Shown piece by piece: positions 43,540 through 51,977 of a stretch of 64,000 nt of DNA. Source of the DNA: Paenibacillus sp. Root52 (GTDB taxonomy: Bacteria > Bacillota > Bacilli > Paenibacillales > Paenibacillaceae); assembly GCF_001426865.1 (NCBI RefSeq), contig NZ_LMFO01000006.1:62624-126623 (forward strand). Direction: 5' to 3'. A program made the translations under genes and the position numbers. Below the pieces are notes generated by a model. That model searched no databases and was not told where the DNA came from. It saw only the letters and a program-made list of their open reading frames with translations. Each line of letters begins with the position of its first letter. Positions within the stretch are counted from its first letter, which is position 1.

Positions 43540-45378
43540 TTACTGTGCTTTCTTGCGTAGCTGACTATAATACAGCTCGCTGTAGAAGCCACCTTGTTCC
43601 AACAAGACGTCATGCGAGCCTTGTTCCAACAGATGTCCATCCTTCAGCACTAGAATCCGGTCTGCTTGGCGGATCGTGTTCAGCCTGTGAGCAATGACAA
43701 AGCTGGTACGCCCCTGCATAAGACGTTGCAGCCCCTCCTGAATTTTGATCTCCGTAACAGTATCAATACTACTTGTCGCCTCATCTAACACAAGAATGGA
43801 TGGGTCCGCTAGAATCGCGCGGGCGATGGCAAGCAGTTGCTTCTGTCCTTGACTGATGCCGCTGCCATCGGCCTGGAGCACTTTGTCATAACCACCCTTC
43901 ATTCGCGTAATAAAGGAATGCGCATTGGCTAGTTTGGAGGCAATCTCCACCTCTTCGTCTGATGCATCCAGACGGCCGAAGCGGATATTTTCCCGAATCG
44001 TCCCTTGAAATAGGAATGAATCCTGAAGAACAAATGCCATATGAGAACGCAAATTCTCTCGGCGAATGGTTGTGAGATCCCGTCCATCCACAGTCAGCGT
44101 ACCCGCAGTTGGATCATAGAAGCGGGACAATAGCTGTATTAGCGTGGTTTTGCCTGCCCCAGTTGGACCTACTAACGCAATCATCTCTCCCGGCTTCGCT
44201 TCAAAGCTAATTTCATGCAAAATGTCACGACCTTCATCATATCCAAAAGAGACCCGGTCAAAGCGCACCGCTCCCTCTACCTTCTCAAGGGATACCGCTG
44301 CACCTTCATCCTTCGCTTCTTCATCTTCATCAAGCACTTCAAATACACGCTCCGCTCCGGCTATTGCCGATAATAACGTATTCCACTGATTCGCAAGATC
44401 GTTCAGCGGACGTGTAAATTGACGAGCATATTCGACGAAAATGATAATGATCCCCACGGTAACCGTACCCTGAATCGCCAGAATACCACCGATCCCTGCT
44501 ACAATGGCGAAGCTCAGGTTGTTGAGTCCGTTCATCAGCTTCGGTATAAAACCCGAGATGGTCTGCGCCCAGAAGCCGGAAATCCGGATTCGTGTATTTC
44601 GCTCCTCAAACCCACGAATAACCCGTTCCTCTTGGGAAAATGCTTTAATGATGCGCTGACCAGATAACGTCTCTTCAATATATCCATTCAGTTCACCCAG
44701 ATTACGCTGCCGCTCCTTGAAGAGTGGCCCTGTTCTACGCGTAATCCAGCGCATGCCAAGAGCCATAAGCGGTACGACGATAAATGTAAGCAAGGTCAGC
44801 AATGGACTCAGCCAGAGCATGACACCAAACGTCCCCAGTAGCGTTAATATACTTGAAAAAATCTGAATGGCTGAGCTGTTCAATGTACCGCTAACATTCT
44901 CGATATCATTCGTAACCCGGCTCATAATCTCACCTTGCTGGCGCTTGCCGAAGAATGGAATAGGCAATTTGTGCAGGTGGGAGAACAGGTCATACCGCAT
45001 ACGATATACCGTCTCCTGTGCGATTTCGATCATCCATATGTTTTGCAGCCAAGATGTCAGGGAGAACAATACATACACCGCAACCAGTCCAAGCAGGAAC
45101 CTGGTCCAACTAGCGCTGGTTGATTCTCCATCCATAAAGCTATCTACTGCGACGCCCACCATATACGGCCCAAGTAGCGCAAGTGCTGAGCTTGCAAATA
45201 CCATCAGTAGCACCAGTGAGAGCTTCACTTTGCGGCGTGCAAGATACGTCCAGATCCGCCCCAATGTGCCTGACCAATTCTTCGCCCTTGCCTTCGGCTT
45301 AGAGCCGCCGCCTTTGAGCGTTGCAGGATCAAGCGGTGGTGGCGGTTGACGGAAGGGTTCAATGAATGCTTTGAACAT
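43540..45378 (-). CDS. Heterodimeric ABC exporter subunit, canonical ATP site
   Basis: The 612-residue half-transporter has six membrane segments and an ATPase domain. The N-terminal tail is unusual, Pro/Lys-rich (PFRQPPPPLDPATL). Walker A GPTGAGKTT is near residue 400, Walker B ILVLDEATSSID has the catalytic Glu, and the H-loop IAHR is intact. The signature is GISQGQK rather than SGGQ, as expected for the subunit that completes a degenerate site in its partner. I start at ATG 45378 after GGGGAGGG, which gives a 20-base overlap with the upstream gene. A terminator follows. It resembles YfiC/YheH-type multidrug exporters. Confidence 0.92.
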   Translation of the reverse strand: MFKAFIEPFRQPPPPLDPATLKGGGSKPKARAKNWSGTLGRIWTYLARRKVKLSLVLLMVFASSALALLGPYMVGVAVDSFMDGESTSASWTRFLLGLVAVYVLFSLTSWLQNIWMIEIAQETVYRMRYDLFSHLHKLPIPFFGKRQQGEIMSRVTNDIENVSGTLNSSAIQIFSSILTLLGTFGVMLWLSPLLTLLTFIVVPLMALGMRWITRRTGPLFKERQRNLGELNGYIEETLSGQRIIKAFSQEERVIRGFEERNTRIRISGFWAQTISGFIPKLMNGLNNLSFAIVAGIGGILAIQGTVTVGIIIIFVEYARQFTRPLNDLANQWNTLLSAIAGAERVFEVLDEDEEAKDEGAAVSLEKVEGAVRFDRVSFGYDEGRDILHEISFEAKPGEMIALVGPTGAGKTTLIQLLSRFYDPTAGTLTVDGRDLTTIRRENLRSHMAFVLQDSFLFQGTIRENIRFGRLDASDEEVEIASKLANAHSFITRMKGGYDKVLQADGSGISQGQKQLLAIARAILADPSILVLDEATSSIDTVTEIKIQEGLQRLMQGRTSFVIAHRLNTIRQADRILVLKDGHLLEQGSHDVLLEQGGFYSELYYSQLRKKAQ

Positions 45379-47164
45379 GCGGCGTGCCCTCCCCATATTG
45401 TGATTGATAGATGCGACGGTACAATTCCGATGAATCCATCAGATCTTCATGTTTACCTTGCCCAATTAGCCGTCCATCATCCAGTAGCAGAATCAGATCA
45501 GCAGAGGTTGTGGAGCTAATTTTCTGAGTAATAATAAAGGTCGTACACGACAGTTCTTCCAATGCATCCAGTAATCTTGCTTCTGTGGCTACATCCAGCG
45601 CACTCGTACTGTCATCCAGGATTAGAATGCTCGGACGACGGATCAACGCTCTTGCAATGGATAAACGTTGCTTCTGCCCACCCGATAGATTCACTCCGCG
45701 TTGACCTAACTGTGTATCATAACCATTCGGTAATTTCTCGATTGTCTCATGAATCTGAGCACGCTTGGCGGCTTCCTTGATCTCAGCCAGCGTAGCATCC
45801 TCTCGACCCCAAGCGATATTATCACGGACAGAGCCTGTGAATAGAACGACCTCCTGTGGAACATAACCGATTGCCCCTCGCAGCAACGAGGTATCCAGAC
45901 GTTCTGCGTTGGTACCGTCAATCCGGATCTGACCTGTGTCCTCCGTGTAGAGCCTTGGAATTAACTGTACGAGTGAAGACTTGCCTGAGCCCGTGGCTCC
46001 CATAATGGCAATGCGCTCACCTCGACGAGCAGAGAACGAGATATTTTCAAGTACGGTAATATCGCTGTTCGGATAATGAAAACCAACATTTTTGAATTCG
46101 ACTGCACCTTGTATCGCCTGTTGTTTTTGAATCGACACAGATGTCCCTCGTTGTCCTAATGAGGCAGACCCTCCTTCATCTGCTGAGAAGCTAGATGCTG
46201 ACTTCTGAGCCGATTCTGAATCGTCCTCTGTATCAAATACTTCATTCAGCCGCTGCGCTGAAGCGCTTGCTCGAGAGAACGTCACGAGAATCCACGATAA
46301 GGCAGACATTGCCCCAATGGTACGAAGCAGGTAGTTAATGACAGCAACCACTTCCCCCACCGTTGCACTGCCCGAGTTAATATCGACTCGCCCGAACCAT
46401 AGCACAGCGATAATGCAGCCGTTCATCATGAGCAGCATGAACGGCATCGTCGTCTCCGTTAAGCGTAGCGCGGAGATCGTGCCTTTCATCAGCTTGCCGC
46501 TGAAGCCGGCAAAGCGTTCAATCTCATGGCCCATCCGTACGAAGACACGGATCAGCCGAATGCCTGTCAGATTCTCCTGGATGACTCCGTTGACGGCATC
46601 CAGCCTGCGCTGCACATTGCGGAACAGCAGCGCTGCCTTTTTGATCATCCAAACCACGACAATAAGCAACACAGGCACCATAACGACCAGCAGCAGACCT
46701 AATCGCGGATTCACAACCACGGCCATAATCATGCTACCAATCACGACCAGAGGCACACGTGTCATGAATCGCAGACTCATGAAGACGGTATCCTGAACCT
46801 GGGTAACGTCCCCTGTTAAGCGGGTAATGAGCGATGAGGTGGCGAAACGATTGAATACGGCATAAGAGAACGCTTGCACTTTATCATACAGCTTCTCCCG
46901 CAGATCGTATCCGAATCCTAAGCTCGCATGGGATGCAAAAAACGAACTGGCAATTCCGGCAGCAAAAGCAACAACTGCACTCGCCACGAGCACGCCGCCC
47001 CATAACCAGACAACCGACAGATTCCCTTCCTGAATGCCGTTATCGATAATCTTCGAGATGAGATACGGCTGAGCCAGCTCCACTGCAAGCTCAATCAACA
47101 TCATGACCAGGGCAGCAATGGCGGCAACTCGGTACTTCTTCAAGTAGTGCAACAGCTTGATCAT
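45359..47164 (-). CDS. Heterodimeric ABC exporter subunit, degenerate ATP site
   Basis: The 601-residue half-transporter has six membrane segments and an ATPase domain with Walker A GATGSGKSS near residue 383 and a normal signature ([10 protein letters not shown]). The Walker B is ILILDDSTSALD, where the catalytic Glu is Asp, and the H-loop reads ITQK with His replaced by Gln. Both changes mark the non-hydrolysing site of asymmetric exporters such as BmrCD-type pairs. A Ser-rich insert (about 322-350) precedes the ATPase domain. GGAGGA lies before ATG 47164. It is co-translated with the canonical partner. Confidence 0.92.
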   Translation of the reverse strand: MIKLLHYLKKYRVAAIAALVMMLIELAVELAQPYLISKIIDNGIQEGNLSVVWLWGGVLVASAVVAFAAGIASSFFASHASLGFGYDLREKLYDKVQAFSYAVFNRFATSSLITRLTGDVTQVQDTVFMSLRFMTRVPLVVIGSMIMAVVVNPRLGLLLVVMVPVLLIVVVWMIKKAALLFRNVQRRLDAVNGVIQENLTGIRLIRVFVRMGHEIERFAGFSGKLMKGTISALRLTETTMPFMLLMMNGCIIAVLWFGRVDINSGSATVGEVVAVINYLLRTIGAMSALSWILVTFSRASASAQRLNEVFDTEDDSESAQKSASSFSADEGGSASLGQRGTSVSIQKQQAIQGAVEFKNVGFHYPNSDITVLENISFSARRGERIAIMGATGSGKSSLVQLIPRLYTEDTGQIRIDGTNAERLDTSLLRGAIGYVPQEVVLFTGSVRDNIAWGREDATLAEIKEAAKRAQIHETIEKLPNGYDTQLGQRGVNLSGGQKQRLSIARALIRRPSILILDDSTSALDVATEARLLDALEELSCTTFIITQKISSTTSADLILLLDDGRLIGQGKHEDLMDSSELYRRIYQSQYGEGTPHVQSIH

Positions 47165-47370
47165 AAGCATTCCTCCGGCTCGGAGCGCTCTAAACGTATA
47201 TTTTACTCCAGTTCAGAGCCTCCCTTAGACATGTTGTTTTCTCCACTTTGCCCACTATGTAATCATTTTCTATGTACATATATGGTTATTATAACGTATT
47301 TTACAATCCTGCTCCTATTCTTATTACCCTACTTTTCTCCAAGAAATAGTCTTCCCCTCTTTTTTAACGC

Positions 47371-47394
47371 AAAAAAAGGAAGGTATGCCCTTCC
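47371..47394 (-). terminator. Terminator of cotH
   Basis: GGAAGG and CCTTCC (6 bp, loop GCATA) are followed by TTTTTTT on the minus strand, directly past the cotH stop. Confidence 0.8.
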
Positions 47395-47410
47395 CAAGCG
47401 GTTTGGATGC

Positions 47411-48463
47411 TCACAACTGATGTAGCTTCTGATGTAGATATTCCCGGCGTTCTGCCACGTAGGTACGAATTCTCTCAGGTTCACCAGCAAACACATCCAT
47501 AGGCCATTTCATATAAGGGTCTTGCTCGACTGCTTCGGAAATTTCACGGTGCATGCGATATACAAGCGGCATAATCCTCTTTTCTGTAAAAACGCTCATT
47601 AGGTGCTGCTGCATCAGCTTCTTGTATTGTTGACGGAAACTGCGGAATGCCAACAGTCGTCCAGTAAGTTTGTTATAGCCCTGAATACGAACAAGATTGG
47701 AGTCAACTCGCGTTCCATAACAGTTCCTCCCCCAAGTGCCCTCATAATCCCAAGGTAAGATGCCATATTTCCCGCTTTTGATTTTCTCATACCATGTGTA
47801 ATTTTGATGAAATCCGTCAAAGTTTCCTGTAAGCACAGCTCCACTTAACCAGCGCAAATAGTTGTCCGTATCTACCCTCGACTGTAAAAAACGAAACAAT
47901 TCCAGCCTGGACTTTGTGTTCAACTGCCGAACAAAGGTACTTAACCTTGTACGATCCACATCTTTGCCTCGAATTAAGCTGTATCCGGATAATAGATCGA
48001 TGCTTGTTGAAGAGGAATCCGAATTTAATGTAAAACCAGCATGATCATTCACCGCGTAAAAGATACTACGTACAGGTATTTTCCTTTGGCGAAAAAAGAA
48101 GGATTTCACACCTTCGATTCTCAGGTATACACCCAGTAGCTGTCCGTTTAAGTATAAAACGCAGTGCTTGGTAGATGGCGCAGGCACCCGGATCGACTCA
48201 AAAAAGCGAAAAGACAGCGCATTGCGAATGAGCGAAGGATCATCGTACTCTGCATTAAAGTGATACGTTCGACTAGCTGTACGAATCTCGAATGATTTTT
48301 TGGCATAACCGCGTGTATGCCCCCCTCGGTAACGAATCCGGATCGGAAGCTGCTTGCCATCCATCTGCATCGTGCTGTTCACAAACGTATCCGACCATAT
48401 ATTGGACGTTAACTGTTGATATTCGGTTGTAGACAAGCTGATATGGTAGACAGGTAAAGCCAT
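47411..48463 (-). CDS. cotH: CotH family spore-coat protein kinase
   Basis: The 350-residue product is a CotH-type atypical kinase. Seen are IRYRGGHTRGYAKKSFEIR (the Lys-containing nucleotide-binding part), LLGVYLRIEGVKSFFFR, NFDGFHQNYTWYE (catalytic Asp/Asn region) and GILPWDYEGTWGR (metal-binding Asp-x-Glu). In B. subtilis CotH phosphorylates CotB and CotG in the spore coat. Here it is divergent from a cotB-like gene, the same partnership. AAAGGCGG lies before the start; ATG 48463 fits the spacing better than 48469. Confidence 0.9.
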   Translation of the reverse strand: MALPVYHISLSTTEYQQLTSNIWSDTFVNSTMQMDGKQLPIRIRYRGGHTRGYAKKSFEIRTASRTYHFNAEYDDPSLIRNALSFRFFESIRVPAPSTKHCVLYLNGQLLGVYLRIEGVKSFFFRQRKIPVRSIFYAVNDHAGFTLNSDSSSTSIDLLSGYSLIRGKDVDRTRLSTFVRQLNTKSRLELFRFLQSRVDTDNYLRWLSGAVLTGNFDGFHQNYTWYEKIKSGKYGILPWDYEGTWGRNCYGTRVDSNLVRIQGYNKLTGRLLAFRSFRQQYKKLMQQHLMSVFTEKRIMPLVYRMHREISEAVEQDPYMKWPMDVFAGEPERIRTYVAERREYLHQKLHQL

Positions 48464-48469
48464 TTCCAT

Positions 48470-48808
48470 CCGCCTTTCGAGTACCTGTGAGATTCGCCCG
48501 TAGGTCTTTACCTCATCCTATGCAGAAGTACAGAAAATCGTATGGGCGAATGCACGGTCCTGTATGTATCACATCCAACTTCACATGTAAAAATGTGAAG
48601 TAACCGTGTTATAAATCTATAAGTATACATTCAAATTTCATAGATTATAGCCAAAATAGTATAAAAATAGATTCCTGGCTAGTCCCTCCAAGAAGCATGT
48701 CACATATGCTTAAACTACAGACAGACACGAATGACAAATGGAAGGGATCACGATCACATCCACCATTTTTGTCCATCTGAACTTAAATCATGGAAGGGGT
48801 AAAACACA
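48470..48808. other. Divergent control region of cotH and the cotB-like gene
   Basis: This stretch holds no gene. CTTCACAT (48579-48586) and ATGTGAAG (48593-48600) form a perfect 8-bp inverted repeat. CATAGATTA (48639-48647) matches the sigma-K -10 pattern CATANNNTA, but no AC -35 is in register. Mother-cell expression late in sporulation is expected from the gene family. Confidence 0.4.
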
Positions 48809-49558
48809 ATGTCTATGAATGGTCAAGGAATGAGAGGTTTGTTGGGAAGAGAAATTAAGATTAACCGGGGAGGTCCTGATTCAGTACAAGGTACACTGAC
48901 GGACGTACGCTGGGACTATATGGCAATAAACTGTAAAGAAGGGATCGTCTACGTTAATGAATCACATGTCAAAAGCATAACAGATACAGGTCGTTCCGGT
49001 GGTAACAGAAATGCAGCCATGGGTAATCCTATTCCCTCCAACACGTTTTTGGGCGTTATGCAGGCTCTCCGCTTCCGCCGTGTTCAGATCAACCGGGGCG
49101 GCCCTGAAAAAGTCGAAGGTATCCTGGCTGATGCCAACCAGACCCAATTAATCATGGCTTTGAAAAATCAGGAGATTGTTCGTATTCCGATACAACATGT
49201 GAAATCTGTATCCGTCGTACGTGGTGGGAGCAACAACAATAACAATAACGGTAATACTAACAACAACAGTAATAATACAAGTCAAGGAAACCAAGCCGCT
49301 CAAGGTAATCAGGCAGTTCAAGGAAACCAATCCCGTGGCAATCGTTCCCAAGGAAATCAAGCCCAAGGTAATAAGTCCGGCGGTACTAAATCCAGTGGCA
49401 ACAAGTCGCGGAACAATCAAGGCAATCGCTCCCAGGGGCAACAGGTTCAAGAGAACCAAGCCCGTGGCAACAAATCAGGTGGGAACAAATCCCGTGGCAA
49501 TCAAGGCGACAAAGGCAGTCAATCCCGTGGCAACAAATCTGGCGGTAAAAAGAAGTAA
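48809..49558 (+). CDS. cotB: CotB-like spore-coat protein with low-complexity tail
   Basis: The 249-residue product has two CotB repeats. The first is GREIKINRGGPDSVQGTLTD followed by VYVNESHVKSI; the second is RVQINRGGPEKVEGILAD followed by IVRIPIQHVKSVSV. The same GGPE...G-L...HVKSI signature occurs in B. subtilis CotB. The C-terminal ~110 residues are low-complexity, rich in Asn, Gly, Ser, Gln, Lys and Arg (RGNRSQGN, KSGGNKSRGN), and recall CotB/CotG tails phosphorylated by CotH. AAGGGG precedes the ATG. It opens a probable operon with three downstream genes. Confidence 0.87.
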   Translation: MSMNGQGMRGLLGREIKINRGGPDSVQGTLTDVRWDYMAINCKEGIVYVNESHVKSITDTGRSGGNRNAAMGNPIPSNTFLGVMQALRFRRVQINRGGPEKVEGILADANQTQLIMALKNQEIVRIPIQHVKSVSVVRGGSNNNNNNGNTNNNSNNTSQGNQAAQGNQAVQGNQSRGNRSQGNQAQGNKSGGTKSSGNKSRNNQGNRSQGQQVQENQARGNKSGGNKSRGNQGDKGSQSRGNKSGGKKK

Positions 49559-49611
49559 CCAAACTAAACTAATATCTTAAATTATCTATTAGCTTAAAGG
49601 GGGGAATTATC

Positions 49612-49752
49612 ATGTTGATCTTCATTACATTAGTCTTAATTGGTGTGCCTTTTTACTGGATCGTTGCGCCCGGAAGACCTACCACTCCATCCCATGAATA
49701 TCTACTCCAAGCTTCGTCCGGACTTCTCCCCCTGGGAGGTGAATCACAGTAA
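49612..49752 (+). CDS. 46-residue membrane peptide
   Basis: The frame starts at ATG 49612 with AAAGGGGGG 7 bases before it. It encodes one hydrophobic segment (MLIFITLVLIGVPFYWIV) and a polar tail ending in LPLGGESQ. Its TAA is followed without gap by the ATG of the permease gene, and the permease ribosome binding site (GGGAGGTGA) lies inside this ORF, so translation is coupled. No family is known. It may assist the permease. Confidence 0.6.
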   Translation: MLIFITLVLIGVPFYWIVAPGRPTTPSHEYLLQASSGLLPLGGESQ

Positions 49753-51099
49753 ATGTCGGACTACCAGATGTGGTTAACCTTTGGGGTATTTATCATCACT
49801 GTCATTTTCCTGATGTGGCGTCCTGGTGGATTAAATGAATCCATCCCCACTTCACTTGGCGCCCTTCTTCTTATTTTAACTGGAGTGAGCAGCTATGCTC
49901 ATATTGTTGGAATCTTCGGAATCGTATCTGGTGCAGCCGTAACGATTCTCTCTACAATTGTAATGTCAATTATTCTGGATAGCATCGGTTTTTTTCGCTG
50001 GATCGCCTTGAATATGATTGAGAAAGCGAGAGGTTCTGGCTTTCGATTGTTCTGGCTAATTCTATTACTTTGTTTTCTCATGACCATCTTCTTCAATAAT
50101 GATGGCAGTATTCTAATCACAACGCCGATTATTATTCGAATCTGTTTCATTCTTCGTTTGAAAATGCATCAACAGTTGCCCTACCTGATCTCCGGTGCGC
50201 TCATCGCTACGGCTTCCAGTGCGCCAATTGGACTAAGTAATCTGGCTAATCTGATTGCTCTGCAAATGGTAGGCTTAAATCTGAATACGTATACTCTGAT
50301 GATGTTTGTGCCCTCTATGCTTGCGATCATGGTGATGACCGTACTTCTATTCTATTATTTCCGCAAGAGTATTCCCAAAGTCATCCATCACTTCCCTGTA
50401 TCCCTGCAATCTTCATCAGGTTCAGGATATCATCCACTACAGACGGATGAAACGGAGAATAAAGTAGACTGGTGGCTGTTCCGTGTCTGTATAGGCATCG
50501 TTGTATTTATCCGAGCAGGATATTTTTTAGCTGAGCAAGTCGGTATACGCATGGAAGTTGTCGCACTCACCGGTGTTATTCTCATGCTCGTTGTGCGTTG
50601 GTACCGTACCCGTACTGGACTCAAAGATGTGATAACACAAACACCTTGGCACATTCTACTCTTTGCCTTCAGCATTTATGTTATTGTGGATAGTCTTCAC
50701 CGAGCAGGAATGACAGCATCCATTATTCAGTGGATGCAACCTATGATAGAAGGGGGAAATGCCAGTATTATCGCTGTATCGGGGTTGATGCTCACTCTGC
50801 TTTCCAATCTGTTCAACAATTTACCTTCTGTCATGATTGGAACCTTTGCCGTTACAGATCTTCAACTGAGTGAATCTCAACTACATCTTGCGTATCTTGC
50901 AAATATTCTGGGAAGTGATATCGGAGCCTTGCTGACACCGATAGGTACCTTAGCAACATTAATTTGGATGTATATATTAAAGACCCATCATATTCGAGTC
51001 TCCTGGAAACAGTATATGAAAGTAACCATCATTGTGGTACCCATCAGTCTGATTGTTAGCCTAATTTCATTATTTATTTGGACATCTATAATCTATTGA
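49753..51099 (+). CDS. ArsB/NhaD-type permease in a spore-coat operon
   Basis: The 448-residue product has about eleven membrane segments. It shows the ion-transporter landmarks TIFFNNDGSILITTPI, SNLFNNLPSVMIGTFA and IGALLTPIGTLATLIWMYILK; the last closely follows ArsB. Known members move arsenite, Na+ or dicarboxylates. No arsR or arsC is nearby, so arsenic resistance is doubtful. It is 1 base from the preceding peptide gene and 14 bases before a DUF2642-type gene, between coat-related genes. Its substrate is open; a role in ion movement during sporulation is speculation. Confidence 0.85.
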   Translation: MSDYQMWLTFGVFIITVIFLMWRPGGLNESIPTSLGALLLILTGVSSYAHIVGIFGIVSGAAVTILSTIVMSIILDSIGFFRWIALNMIEKARGSGFRLFWLILLLCFLMTIFFNNDGSILITTPIIIRICFILRLKMHQQLPYLISGALIATASSAPIGLSNLANLIALQMVGLNLNTYTLMMFVPSMLAIMVMTVLLFYYFRKSIPKVIHHFPVSLQSSSGSGYHPLQTDETENKVDWWLFRVCIGIVVFIRAGYFLAEQVGIRMEVVALTGVILMLVVRWYRTRTGLKDVITQTPWHILLFAFSIYVIVDSLHRAGMTASIIQWMQPMIEGGNASIIAVSGLMLTLLSNLFNNLPSVMIGTFAVTDLQLSESQLHLAYLANILGSDIGALLTPIGTLATLIWMYILKTHHIRVSWKQYMKVTIIVVPISLIVSLISLFIWTSIIY

Positions 51100-51112
51100 G
51101 AGGAGGAATACT

Positions 51113-51775
51113 GTGGAACTCGTTACGCATTGGCTGGGTAAATCAATTGAATTGGAACTGTCTGGTTGTAAACTTCCAATTCAAGGAGAGATCATTGATG
51201 TAGGTCAGGATCTGATTGTAGTCTATGAAAACAATCGTTTTGTCTATGTTCCACTTCACCATATTCAAACCATGCACGCCAACGCCTCAGATTTAAGTGT
51301 AGTTATTCCGAAGCCTGATCCTGAGATAGATCACGACAACATTTCGTACCGAAAAATGCTGATGAACGCCCGTGGACGATTCAGCGAGATATCTATCGCA
51401 GGACGAAAACTGCATGGTTATATTACGAACATTATGAATGACTATTTTATGTTCTACTCTCCCTTATATCATTCTTCTCTATACGTTTCAATCAATCATC
51501 TGAAGTATATTATTCCATCTCCTACCAACAGCACCCCCTACTCTCTTAGTCAGCAACACTTTCCTATTCAGCCCTCGTCCATGTCACTCTCCCGTACATT
51601 CGATCAGCAACTGCATAAAATGATAGGCCAACTTGTTATCATCAACCTTGATTGCAAGCCTTACCATGCAGGAGTACTGAAGAATATAAATGGTCATTTA
51701 CTTGCACTGGTAGGAGCGGAAGGGACTTCTTTAATTATGCATACCGACCATATCCAGACTATTCACCTCCCTTGA
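51113..51775 (+). CDS. DUF2642 / CotB-repeat-like protein
   Basis: The 220-residue product has three related beta-rich units. The first, WLGKSIELELSGCKLPIQGEIIDVG ending VPLHHIQTM, is the DUF2642 type. The second is GRFSEISIAGRKLHGYITNI ending INHLKYI, and the third is MIGQLVIINLDCKPYHAGVLKNI ending HTDHIQTIHLP. The repeating G-x-L...V-x-hydrophobic...HIQ plan is like the CotB repeats of the gene at 48809. GTG is the start, with GAGAGGAGG upstream. It is last in the operon, and the strong hairpin at 51868 follows. Confidence 0.78.
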   Translation: MELVTHWLGKSIELELSGCKLPIQGEIIDVGQDLIVVYENNRFVYVPLHHIQTMHANASDLSVVIPKPDPEIDHDNISYRKMLMNARGRFSEISIAGRKLHGYITNIMNDYFMFYSPLYHSSLYVSINHLKYIIPSPTNSTPYSLSQQHFPIQPSSMSLSRTFDQQLHKMIGQLVIINLDCKPYHAGVLKNINGHLLALVGAEGTSLIMHTDHIQTIHLP

Positions 51776-51867
51776 CTACCAGCAGAGTGAAAGGTTCATC
51801 TGTCTATAATTGATGAACCTAACCTAATACTTCCCTCCTACCATCCCTTTAGTTTAGAGCTAACATT

Positions 51868-51917
51868 CAAATCAAAAGAACCAGGACATGATGTCCTGGT
51901 TCTTTTGATTTGAAGTA
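51868..51917. terminator. Very strong bidirectional terminator
   Basis: A 21-bp perfect inverted repeat (arms 51868-51888 and 51892-51912) encloses only TGA. It begins CAAATCAAAAGAACC. It separates the spore-coat operon from the convergent sugar operon. Confidence 0.75.
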
Positions 51918-51977
51918 GACCAGTGCTTTTCACTGTAATCTAGTCCCTCCAGATATACTTCATTCCAAGCAATAATT

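Noticed and set aside
49753-51099. Arsenic resistance operon
   Set aside because: The permease is ArsB-like, but there is no arsR or arsC and the neighbours are coat-protein genes.
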